A DNA stretch of 64,000 nt from Gymnothorax reevesii (taxonomy: Eukaryota; Chordata; Actinopteri; Anguilliformes; Muraenidae). Positions 54,401-62,355 of this stretch are shown here, in pieces. A program made the position numbers and the translations under genes. Each line of letters starts with the position of its first letter. Within the stretch, counting starts at the first letter, position 1. The notes under the pieces were generated by a model. It saw only the letters and a program-made list of their open reading frames with translations, was not told the origin of the DNA and searched no databases. The stretch covers positions 4,951,501 to 5,015,500 of the forward strand of contig CM056573.1 in NCBI GenBank assembly GCA_029721435.1, written 5' to 3'.

Positions 54401-55976
54401 AAGATGGGTCATCACTGGGACTTTCAGCAAGATAATGACCCTAAGCATGTGGCCAAATCTCACAGAAATGGTTCACCGACACAGAATCAAGCTTCTCCCA
54501 TGGCCATCTCAGTCCTCAGACCTCAACCCCATTGAAAACCTGTGGAGTGAGCTGAAGAGGAGAGTGCAGAGGAGAGGACCCAGGTCGCTGGATGATTTAG
54601 AGAGATTGTGCAAAGAGGAATGGTCAAAGATCCCTCTTTCTGTATTCTCCCATCTTGTGAGACATTATAGGAGAAGATTAGGGGCTGTTTTGTTGGCAAA
54701 AGGAGGTTGTACAAAGTATTAACATCAGGGGTGCTAATAATTGTGGCACGCATGATTTGATGTAAAAGAATTATTTCTTAATGTGGGATTTTTTTTCCCC
54801 ACTGAATAAATGTACTTGAATTAAAGGTTGGATTTTCCTCTTTTTTTCATTGTGGTCTTATATTATTTGGAAAAAACTGAATTTATTAGAAGCTAAAGAA
54901 CACATCTTAACCAGGGGTGCCAATAATTATGGAGGGTGCTGTACAGTTGACTACGGTTAAAAGACTATACATGGAAAATAGAGGAATTACAATTCCTTAA
55001 AGTTGTAAAACATCATAAACTTAACCGATTTTGAATTTGTCACATGGTATGGGCTGCAACTTCTCTCCGCGGATACAATGTCATATCGTGGATTCCCTTC
55101 ACGCTTTATCAGTGGAAAACACGGCTGTCCCAACTCAGCACTTCGTAAATATGAGCGAAATTGTCGGATACATGTTTGAGGCTGGATTCCCAGTGACAGC
55201 AGGGAGCCTGGCTGATGCCAGTGAGGTTGTTTCAGATTAGGAAAATGTATTTCACTGACCTCGTCAGGCTGTGCACCTTTGTAAGTCCAGTTTTTAAGCT
55301 CAGAGGTTTAATTCTGCCGGTAGGTACATGGAAACTGATCAGATTGAGGGAAACCAAATGACTTGATCCAGTTGATCACATATACTTGAATTAATCAATT
55401 TCTTGTAAACTGGTATTTTTTTTCTTGCGTACATTTTTTTTATTTTTATTTTCTTTATTTGTACTGAATTGTAATGATTTATCTTTGAGTCTCTACAGGT
55501 CCTTTAGTAACTCTGGGTTTGCTGCGTTTGGTCCTTGCTTGGACTTGGCTGTAAATTCTTGAAGTGTTCCACCTACTGCGCCATTGAATTGTCTGTTTTT
55601 ACCACTGTTTGCCAAAAATTAACCTCTCGCTTCTGCTTCCAATGAAAACGTGCCGTTTGCGGGATATTGAGTCCAGCGAGTTTGGCTGGCTCATACTCCT
55701 TTCTTCTCAAACTATGTCAACGTTTTGTTTTTGGAAACATGAGATCTTTTCTCCTGCTCCGCATTCATCCTGTGTCATGGGCTCTTCTGGGAATTCATAC
55801 CTGAAGGGCTGGAGGCTGACTTGCAGGATTATGTGTTTTCTAACAAAGCTTTTTTCATGTTTGTGTCACTCTTCAGCTTTCAGAGGCCACTGTTCATCCT
55901 TGCCGATCGAAACTTGGATCTGGCGACCCCTCTCCACCACACGTGGACGTACCAGGCGCTAATCCATGATGTGCTT
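39448..55976 (+). CDS. scfd1: Sec1 family domain-containing protein 1 (Sly1), first 275 codons (10 exons)
   Basis: SCFD1/Sly1 is the cytosolic Sec1/Munc18-family protein that binds syntaxin-5/18-type SNAREs and promotes vesicle fusion between ER and Golgi. Ten exons, all with GT-AG borders and compatible phases, join from the ATG at 39448 to 55976 into 275 codons. The protein starts MSASVREKQ and continues with the hallmark [32 protein letters not shown] and [18 protein letters not shown] of Sly1, which is domain 1. Later come [32 protein letters not shown] and [19 protein letters not shown]. Vertebrate SCFD1 has about 640 residues, so a little over 40% is present. The following exon (human DFHLNRV...) is not found before 64000. 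No defect is seen. Confidence 0.97.
39479..42101. other. scfd1 intron 1
   Basis: Holds an L2-like tail (40885-41069). The rest is AT-rich with no coding segment or repeat that I can name. Confidence 0.6.
40885..41069 (+). mobile_element. L2-type LINE or SINE 3' end
   Basis: GTTTTTCCTTGCTAATGTCA, then AACTGTAAAGCGCATTGTGA and a TTTGATTTGATTTAA tail. This is the end shared by many teleost L2 elements and dependent SINEs. Confidence 0.6.
42102..42172 (+). CDS. scfd1: scfd1 exon 2
   Basis: The acceptor TTTCAG ends at 42101; the donor GTATCA starts at 42173. It encodes [17 protein letters not shown] and EPVWK. Confidence 0.96.
42173..43208. other. scfd1 intron 2
   Basis: Contains an unclassified stretch at about 42430-42720 with a 60-80 codon open frame (for example [15 protein letters not shown]), possibly a transposase relic. 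I cannot name the family. Confidence 0.4.
43209..43297 (+). CDS. scfd1: scfd1 exon 3
   Basis: The acceptor TTTCAG ends at 43208; the donor GTGAGT starts at 43298. It encodes [20 protein letters not shown] and [10 protein letters not shown]. Confidence 0.97.
43398..43488 (+). CDS. scfd1: scfd1 exon 4
   Basis: The acceptor GTTACAG ends at 43397; the donor GTATAC starts at 43489. It encodes [20 protein letters not shown] and [10 protein letters not shown]. The minisatellite begins directly at this donor. Confidence 0.97.
43489..44285 (+). repeat. 37/39-bp minisatellite, about 21 units
   Basis: Units of 37 or 39 bp (two-base difference, CACACTG or CACACACTG) follow the pattern GTATATGTGCGCACTGCTAC, then RAGCTCACACTGCACAG. 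The array starts at the exon-4 donor itself. Most unit joins read CACAG then GTATAT, resembling a splice donor. Later units drift toward GTGTGCAGTGCTACAAG. Because units are 37 or 39 bp and stop-free, long apparent frames run through in all three + frames. Confidence 0.95.
44286..45028. other. rest of scfd1 intron 4
   Basis: AT-rich with T and A runs. No feature recognised. Confidence 0.6.
45029..45151 (+). CDS. scfd1: scfd1 exon 5
   Basis: The acceptor CTCTAG ends at 45028; the donor GTCTGT starts at 45152. It encodes [19 protein letters not shown] and [13 protein letters not shown]. Confidence 0.97.
45318..45606 (+). repeat. unclassified repeat, copy 1
   Basis: Matches 48636-48923 in the same orientation. 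Shared blocks are CCCAATATGTCCTGCTGAAT, GTTTGAATATTTCTCTC and TTCAGTGAAGCGCTGCA. No coding signal or obvious terminal repeat. Confidence 0.75.
45607..46387. other. scfd1 intron 5, no feature recognised
   Basis: AT-rich. Nothing named. Confidence 0.5.
46388..47970 (-). mobile_element. Tc1-like transposon, family B, second copy
   Basis: Flanked by TA (46386-46387 and 47971-47972). The ends (CAACCTCAAGTCTGAAATAG and CTATTTTGAAATTGGGGTTG) are inverted. On the minus strand a transposase is recognisable: a paired helix-turn-helix N-terminus (47594-47289, [19 protein letters not shown]), a LWSDESKFD block (near 47170), then a [15 protein letters not shown] block (46846-46800). These are the DDE-type motifs of Tc1 transposases. 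The pieces lie in different frames. A T-run of about 27 bp is at 47741-47767. Confidence 0.93.
48152..48239 (+). CDS. scfd1: scfd1 exon 6
   Basis: The acceptor TTGCAG ends at 48151; the donor GTAGTA starts at 48240. It encodes [18 protein letters not shown] and NKDLISYH. Confidence 0.97.
48636..48923 (+). repeat. unclassified repeat, copy 2
   Basis: Second copy of the repeat at 45318-45606, in the neighbouring intron and the same orientation. The copies are clearly related but diverged, with small indels. Confidence 0.75.
49138..49227 (+). CDS. scfd1: scfd1 exon 7
   Basis: The acceptor TGGCAG ends at 49137; the donor GTGAGT starts at 49228. It encodes [20 protein letters not shown] and CLFCFFVTL. 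Confidence 0.97.
49228..50113. other. scfd1 intron 7, first part
   Basis: Nothing recognised. Confidence 0.5.
50114..51373 (-). mobile_element. Tc1-like transposon, family C, internally deleted
   Basis: Flanked by TA (50112-50113 and 51374-51375). The inverted ends have a GGGTGCAAAAATTTGGGAAC (left) / GCCCAAATTTTTTCACC (right) pattern. The minus strand shows transposase pieces: an N-terminal part (51004-50816), a central part with [12 protein letters not shown] and [11 protein letters not shown] (50758-50459), then a DNDP-coding block near 50260. The C-terminal DLNPIE-type block is absent, so the element (1260 bp) has lost the transposase end. Confidence 0.85.
51376..52339. other. scfd1 intron 7, last part
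   Basis: No feature recognised. Confidence 0.6.
52340..52395 (+). CDS. scfd1: scfd1 exon 8
   Basis: The acceptor CTGCAG ends at 52339; the donor GTAAGA starts at 52396. A 56-bp exon encoding [18 protein letters not shown]. Confidence 0.96.
52396..52790. other. scfd1 intron 8, no feature recognised
   Basis: Rather GC-rich intron. Open frames on the minus strand here have no protein-family resemblance. Confidence 0.6.
52791..52876 (+). CDS. scfd1: scfd1 exon 9
   Basis: The acceptor CTGCAG ends at 52790; the donor GTATGT starts at 52877. It encodes [20 protein letters not shown] and DTMGASQF. Confidence 0.97.
53404..54941 (+). mobile_element. Tc1-like transposon, family A, complete
   Basis: 1538 bp between TA dinucleotides (53402-53403 and 54942-54943). 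The inverted ends start CAGTGCCCTCAATAATTATT and end AATAATTATGGAGGGTGCTG. A second inner pair of similar motifs (TATTGGCACCCCTAAC and GGGGTGCTAATAATTG) gives the double-repeat layout common in Tc1 elements. The copy at 4921-5831 has the same end. Confidence 0.95.
53723..54722 (+). pseudogene. Tc1 transposase (DD34E), two lesions
   Basis: From the ATG at 53723 the frame shows a helix-turn-helix region, then GRGRRV-like basic residues, and a stop (TAG) at 54002-54004. The same frame resumes directly after it. The catalytic blocks [11 protein letters not shown] (first Asp), QQDNDPKH (second Asp) and [11 protein letters not shown] (Glu) are all present. A frame shift lies near 54460, before the last block. 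So there is one nonsense codon and one probable 1-base deletion in an otherwise full-length (about 333 codon) gene. Confidence 0.93.
54944..55876. other. scfd1 intron 9, last part
   Basis: No feature recognised apart from T-rich runs near 55420-55460. Confidence 0.6.
55877..55976 (+). CDS. scfd1: scfd1 exon 10 (last visible)
   Basis: The acceptor TTCAG ends at 55876; the donor GTGAGT starts at 55977. It encodes [20 protein letters not shown] and [14 protein letters not shown], at the start of the region before the arch domain. The next exon is beyond the window. Confidence 0.97.
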
Positions 55977-56339
55977 GTGAGTATGACTCCGAATTTGAAA
56001 TGGCTTTTTCTTCCAGAGTAGCTACAGTTTCACTACTTGCCTGTGAATGCGGAACATGTCCAGTGCTGTGAATAATGCCTGCAGTGGAACCTCCAGTTAA
56101 CCAAAGAAGACTAAACAGAACAAAACTAACCTCCATCCTGACACAGAAGAGGAACATGTATTGCTGTTGGCTTGCCCATGCTCACCACACGTTATGGAAA
56201 CGATCAGGCACCATATAACACCAACGTGGCAATCCAAGAAGCCAGCTAAATTTGATGCAGTAAATAGAATCAAATGCAATGATTTACAAAAAAAAAAAAA
56301 AAAAATTCTCATCAGGGCTCCCCTAATCATGGTCCTTGT

Positions 56340-56545
56340 GGGCAGAGGAACTGCTGGTTGCCATTCAAAATATTTCAGATGGAGGCATTCTGTCTAGGAC
56401 TGTTATCATCAGCAAAGGAGTCCCGCAAGGTTCAATTCTTGGCCCTTTGCTACTCTTGATCTACATTAATAATATTGGCTTATCTTTAGATAATTGTAAA
56501 TTGCTCATTTTTGATGAACATGCTAACTTTTTGAACGCATATTGA
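56340..56545 (+). pseudogene. LINE reverse transcriptase fragment
   Basis: The + strand encodes GVPQGSILGPLLLLIYINN, the RT block before the active site. The two-Asp motif is not found and the frame ends at 56545. Only about 70 codons remain. Confidence 0.8.
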
Positions 56546-56589
56546 ACATTTGACTAAAAAAGTGGGTTAAATGGGTTTCTTGTTCTGTA

Positions 56590-56780
56590 ATACACTGAAA
56601 AAATATTTTTTCACTCAACTTGACTAAATCAAGTCATCTTGTAGATTGACTGAGTTAAGTTCTCTGAACTTTCTGAATATTGTCAGTCACATTTATAAAT
56701 GATACATTTGATTCTATACATTCAAAGAACTTAATCAGTGCAACAAGATGTCTTGAGCTAACCAAGTTGAGAGAACAAAT
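56590..56780. repeat. palindromic MITE
   Basis: The left arm (TTCACTCAACTTGACTAAAT, then CAAGTCATCTTGT) is mirrored on the right by ACAAGATGTCTTGAGCTAAC, then CAAGTTGAGAGAA. Noncoding. It abuts the next MITE. Confidence 0.6.
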
Positions 56781-56784
56781 AATT

Positions 56785-56991
56785 ATACCCCCCGCGATGA
56801 AGTTTAGGAGGGTATACTGGATTTGCTTTGTCCATCCGTGTGTGCGTGCATGTGTCTGTGTGTGTGTGTGCGCGTGCTTCTGTGCGTCTGGACCTAGATC
56901 TCATAACCTACTCATCCGATTTTGAAAATTTTTTTCTTGCTGGAAGGTCTATTGACTGTGATACTGCCCGACTACTTGTTGCGGGGGGTAT
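56785..56991. repeat. palindromic element with ATACCCCCCGC ends
   Basis: 207 bp bounded by ATACCCCCCGC (56785-56795) and its exact complement GCGGGGGGTAT (56981-56991). The interior has a GTGTGTGCG run and a GATCTCATAACCTACTCATC stretch. Noncoding. Confidence 0.65.
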
Positions 56992-58370
56992 CCTGTAAGC
57001 CATGCTTACTGACTAAATCTAGCTTTTTACTGTTTAGTGTGTGCATAAATTTTAAAAACAGGTAGATGTATTCAGTGCTGACTGCCTAAGCTTGATTATG
57101 GTGAAATAATTTACAGAATTGTGGCTCCTTCAGCTCAAAACCCCTTTGATTCCGTTTACCACCCTGCTCTGTGGTTTATCACTGGCCTTTGCTTCCGGAC
57201 TCACCTTTGTGCTTCATAGGTTTCAGTGGCATTAGGTTCCCTGAAATCTAGATGAGATTACCATTGATATTTATTAGTTTACAAATATTTTTCGTTTAAA
57301 ATCCCATCATATCTCAACTCAGCTGATTGCACAGCAAATTGGTTGCCATGGGACATATTCACAGGACTTTTTTTGACTCTGTGTTCCTTAGGTTCTAAGA
57401 GAGCTGGGTAAGACAGATTTTTATTATGACGTTTTATATACCAGGCATTGACTACATATTGAACTGAAACCGAATGAGCTGGCACTTTTTGGACATTTAA
57501 CATCGGTGTGAAATCTTTTTATGAAGAGAACTGCTCTCGTTTGAAGTAGTGATAATTTCGCATAATGATGCCAATTTTGGTCATCATCCCCGGCCTCAAA
57601 GCGGAAGGATGATGGAGGGTTGAGTGTTGTCTTTCCATGTCTGTCTGTCTGTCTTTCCTTCCGTCTCACTTATTTCCTTGGGCCAGAACTGCAAAACGTT
57701 CAATGTGTCTTGCCAAAATGTAATTTTTGGATAAATCTTATCATGTAGATGTGCCTTTTTATACTATCATCCACCCTCCTGTGGGTCTGTCCCTCCTCAG
57801 CAGTTTGTGTCCAGGCCTGATGTCAGCCGTCCTGTGGAGGGGGACAGGAGTATTTCATGCTTGTTGTATTATTTGAATTTCCTGCTTTATTTATTGATTG
57901 TTTGAAATGCAGGGCACTGCTGAAAAGGACACTAGTCTCAGTCCGGCTTCCTGCTTCAGTCAACTCTTAATAAGATGGTTAAACACGTGTATCTTCCAAA
58001 GTATGTAACCGACACTGAAATAAATCTGAAATAAACTAAATAGGCAGGACACACTGGTTTCCAAGGAAATGAGTCTCCAAAATCAAATACACATGAGAGC
58101 GTCTCTCGGTATTTTGACGTACGTCGTCAATTCATTAAAATGGAGCACTTTTTTTTTTTTTTTTTTTTTTTCCCCTTCCTTCCAATGAAACCTTCTTTTT
58201 GAATGCTGAGATTATTATGGCATTAATTCAGAAAAATATAGCCAGGTTTTTCTTGAAAGAGGATGCATTACGTTTCCCTGAATAAGTACATTGGGCCCTG
58301 AAAATACAGAATTCTTTAATGTGCTGGAACTGGAGAGGATGAATTTACCGCCTGCTTTTTCAGGTATGAG
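56992..58370. other. scfd1 intron 10, no feature recognised
   Basis: AT-rich, with a T-run of about 25 bp at 58149-58172. Nothing coding. Confidence 0.6.
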
Positions 58371-58830
58371 ATCATGAAATTTAAAGCTTTGTCTAATGTG
58401 TTACGTTTTGGCCTGTTGAGTCATTTCTGTCACCAGAGAAAATATATTCTCGGTGCAGGCAAAGCGACCTTTTTCCACTGGGAGGCTGAATTAGCGGCCC
58501 TAGGTGTGTATTTTGAAACCTTGGAAGTATGGGCATAGGAATGCTTTTGGAAGTGGCGTGGAGAATTTTGTACTGAGAGTTCCACTGTGGAATGTACACA
58601 TTAACCCAGGCCCACCTATGCCAATTCGGACTATTAATTTTGAGAAGGTGTGGGGGACTTTTTATTTTTTTGTGGGGAAGGCGTTCTGTCCCCACTCAGA
58701 ACTTCCCTACCCTGGTCTGTCACGCCTCTGCATGGAAAATCTGTGCAATATTCATCACAGGGGTTACTTATGGCAAACAAGTATTTTTCCAAATGGAGGG
58801 CTGTTGTGAAGTTGCACTAATGTAGTGTCA
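58370..58830. other. open stretch of unknown origin
   Basis: Both strands carry 70-100 codon open frames here. The + strand reads MKFKALSNVLRFGLLSHF near 58376 and later frames continue with few stops. It looks like a decayed coding sequence, possibly from a LINE or virus-like element. I cannot identify the family. Confidence 0.25.
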
Positions 58831-59508
58831 TTCCTTTTTTGCCTTTACTGTTTATTGGCTGTTCCATGCGTGTCTCTTATGCAGGCGTCTCAAAGATCAT
58901 CTTTCAACTAATACTCAGTATTTTAGCATAGACTCAGAATGACCACGGAAGTGTATGGAAACGATATTAGTTGCTTTTTATAACAATCCTTATGGTTTTT
59001 GATGGGATATCAAGACATAAACACTAAGTTTGATGCTTTGTGTTCTGTATATTTATTGGGGATTTACTCTATAACTTGCGTAATGAAATTACTGTCAAAC
59101 AAATGGGCAGTTATTTATGGTCCTGGACTGGTGCAAGGTTTGATGGGTTAATGTCAGGCGGCAGTATGCCCTCAGAGTTCTGCTTTAATTTCTTTATTTT
59201 CAGTACATTACTGTTTTATGTTGATCTAAAGCAATGTAAGTGAGCTTTATCAGTTGTCCAGTTAACCAGTTTAATGCTAGACAGGCGCAGGTAATACAAT
59301 ATATTACATATACTGTGCCCAAGGATGAAAAGCCATTTATTAATGTGTTTCTATGATAATGCATATGATCGTGATCTATATTACTCTCATGGTTGTTATC
59401 CAAGAAGTAGACCTACAATTCATTGTACAAAGTATAATAGCAATAAATTGGTAATGCATTAGCATTGGTAACTGGCACCACTATTAGCTGCATGGACACT
59501 TTTAGCAC
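58831..59508. other. scfd1 intron 10, no feature recognised
   Basis: AT-rich. Nothing named. Confidence 0.5.
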
Positions 59509-59872
59509 TGTTATTATGCCATGGGTATAATTTTGCATAAATAATGAGGATAATACTTCAGTAGGGCCGCAGCCCTGCCTGTTTGTTGGTTGCTTCCCGC
59601 CTCCTCTGCTGACAGGTGTGTGGATGTGAGGATCGGCAGTGACGTGGCCTCCCTCCTCATCTGGTCCTTGTTTCCCAATTACAGGAGCCTAATATAAAGG
59701 AGTCTGGTTGTGTGGATTGGTCTCTTGGCACAGTCTTGAGCCGTAAGAAGTGACCGCACAAACTCGGAGCCCATTATTTTTTTCTAAGACTCAGAATAAA
59801 GATGTAGTTTATTGGCAGTCATTCACATGCGGTTTCCCCTTGTTCCAACTATTTGAGCCTTGGTTGGTGACA
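59509..59872 (+). mobile_element. probable LTR with tRNA-Pro-type primer-binding site
   Basis: A possible LTR from TGTTATTATGCC to ...GGTGACA. It has a TATA-like ATATAAA (59692-59698), an AATAAA (59795-59800), and 2 bp later a TGGGGGCTCGTCCGGGA primer-binding site (59875-59891). The 5' limit is estimated. No gag or pol follows and no second LTR is seen, so this is a heavily deleted element. Describing it as an LTR-retroelement remnant is safe; the family is not determined. Confidence 0.5.
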
Positions 59873-60442
59873 AATGGGGGCTCGTCCGGGAGTTGATCTC
59901 AGAACCTCTCCGTATGTAACAGCACATGTAGTAATGTCTAAAAAGACAAATATCAGTTCAGTTATGCCGACCAACAGCAATAATAGTAATTATTATCATC
60001 ATCCTGTAAATCTAAACCAGATTTGTGTGCCTTATCCATACTGTAGCTTAGCAACTAAATTAACCCTTAACATACTCATACCCTAGTCACATTGATCATG
60101 CAATGCACGGTCATCATGCTCTCCCGGATTTGTCTCTCTGTTAGTATTACCTGTTTTGCACCTTATTATACAGCAACATGCATGACGGTGCATAAACATA
60201 CACACTGCATGCTAAATCATGATATCATGCGCAAATTATAGTATATATATATATATATGAGTTTCTTCATGAAGTCTAAATCTGGTGATAGTCAGTCTTT
60301 ATACTTATGAGTGGCTAAATCTGGAGTAAGTACAAAAAATGGTTCTGTTTCACTCAAGAAAGGCTGCCAGACGGCTAGCCCAAGGGGCTGGAATATAATC
60401 CGCGCGTGCGCGAATTCTGAGGTAGACTATATCAAAACATCA

Positions 60443-60484
60443 TCACGTGAGTGTGCCGCGCTACTGTACAGTACAGTATATAAG
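60443..60484 (+). promoter_or_regulatory. promoter of second DIRS element
   Basis: The palindromic E-box/CRE-like TCACGTGA (60443-60450) lies about 27 bp before TATATAAG (60477-60484). They lie inside the element's left terminal region and upstream of its leader. Confidence 0.5.
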
Positions 60485-60607
60485 CCTGCGCGCAGCACAC
60501 TTGGTCCTCTTTAATCCCTCACGCGATCTGATAAGGTAAGACTCTTGATACTATAGCGACGTGCCTATTGACAGTTAGCTGTCTGAGAGCTGGTGACTAT
60601 TGTTACC

Positions 60608-61593
60608 TGTAATGTGAATATAGGCCACTAGATGGCAGTATTTACCTTTTTTTTGTTAAGCTCAGACTGGAGTCATGTTTAGACATGTCCTGGACATGTC
60701 TGGGGCAAGTCTCAGAAAATTAAAAAAAAGAGGTCTAAATGTGGGTGGGGTCTGCAAAAGAGTATATAAGGAAAAGAATTGAGACAGTAGAGTAGTAGGA
60801 GAAATTGCAAGAAGATGACCAGACCTGCCATTCTGTTCAAGACCTGTGACGTTTCTTTTGTGGATTTCTTTGCCTGTGTTTGAGCATTTTCTTCATCCAG
60901 GACATCATCAAGCCACCCCACCAGAAAGGGACTGTAATTATTTCTGTTTTTTCTTATTTATCAATCTTGGTCTTTAGTTGTAGGTTGTTATTAGTCTTTG
61001 TCTTTGTTAAAAATTAAATGTGTTTTAGTTGTTAAAACTGTGTTTGTCATCCCTTGCTGTTGCTGTTGTGTTATAAATGTAATAACAAATTGGGGCCATA
61101 ACAAATTGGGGGCTCGTCCGGGATAGACCATTTTGTGAGTAATTTATTGAAAATCTAACATTCCAAATTGTGAAATTGTTTTTGTGAATTTTCCTAGATA
61201 TATATTGACAACAGCAATGGATGATTTCTTGGCATTACCAACCGTAGGGGTTTTGAAGTCTTTTAAAAAGACAGAACTGCTAGAAATTTGCAGACAGTTG
61301 GAGCTGACAGAGGTAAAACCAGCCATGCGAAAAGCAAGACTGGCTAGAGAGATAGTTGAATATTACATTGATGAAAATGTGTTTGAGCATTTTCATTATC
61401 CAGGACATCACCAAGCCACCCCACAAAAAGGAACTGTAAATATTTATTTTTTTTTCCTATTCAATCTTGGTCAGTTTAGTTTAGTTATTGTCTTTGTTAA
61501 AAATTAAATGTGTTTTAGTTGTTAAAACTGTGTCTGTCATCCCTTGCTGTTGCTGTTGCGTTTTAAATCTAATTACAAATTGGGGCCATAACA
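60608..61593 (+). mobile_element. internally deleted LTR retrotransposon inserted in the DIRS leader
   Basis: The 5' LTR is 60608-61103 (496 bp, TG...ACA). A primer-binding site for tRNA-Pro type follows (61107-61124). A short gag-like start (61217-61378) leads directly into the second half of the 3' LTR (about 61379-61593). The element is flanked by the 5-bp duplication TTACC (60603-60607 and 61594-61598). The deletion removed nearly all of gag, all of pol and the first half of the 3' LTR. The join has the shared stretch TGTGTTTGAGCATTTTC, also in the 5' LTR. Confidence 0.9.
61217..61378 (+). pseudogene. gag N-terminal fragment of LTR element
   Basis: About 54 codons from the ATG at 61217 read MDDFLALPTVGVLKSFKKTE and continue with a helix-rich stretch of the kind found at the start of teleost Gypsy-type Gag. 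It then enters LTR sequence and soon stops. It cannot encode a working protein. Confidence 0.6.
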
Positions 61594-62331
61594 TTACCCC
61601 TCTCCAGGCAACCGTTATCAGGCTTTTATATCTACACCACCTTACGAGTGTGCTATCGCCGCTGATCTATTAGGTGGGCTAATAATCCCTTATCCCCACG
61701 AATCGTTGCTTGGTTCGGGCGGGTATACTGCTCGTAAGCGAGGCTACTCGCATGTATATCGGTGCTTAATTCCAACTAAAGCCCAGCAGGTGAGTGGTTC
61801 TATTGCTGTAATATTACACGAGGGAGGAAAGAGATTACAGGGAAATCTCTCTGGCTATATCTCTTAATATTGCTGCATGGCGCCATTCGGCACCGTACTG
61901 TAGCTAACTGGTACCGTAGTGGAGATATCTCTCCCGTATAACGGACTGCCGCGATTCTCCCTCGGTCGAGGGAATTTTTCGCCTGGTATGTTAATTGCTT
62001 CATCCAACTCATCTGGCGTGATTTGACTGCTTACGCTACTTGCGTTGTTTGAAGACTGGGAAGGCTACAAGCAGGCGTATCTCGTGATACATCTCGTCAT
62101 TCTCACTGCAGGCTCTCTGTACCGACTCTCGGTGCTCTCGGTGCTCGGTACCGACAGAGGTAACTTACTGCAGACACAGACTCTGATACCAGTGTGCAGC
62201 AGCCTGACTGGTGGCTTCTCTTGTGCCACCCCTGTTGGTACCACTGGACATTGAACAGTGCTATTGGGTTCACACCTAAAATCTTTGTGTGACCGAAATA
62301 GAATATTAATAACAAATTATTTGTTATTTAT

Positions 62332-62355
62332 TAAAAAAAAAAAAAAAAAAAAAAA
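62332..62355 (+). repeat. A-run directly before gag start
   Basis: About 24 A residues run into the ATG of the DIRS gag-like frame at 62355. Confidence 0.9.

Noticed and set aside
61184..61507. 107-codon frame as a host gene
   Set aside because: It starts in the LTR element's leader, reads a gag start and ends in LTR sequence; a transposon relic.
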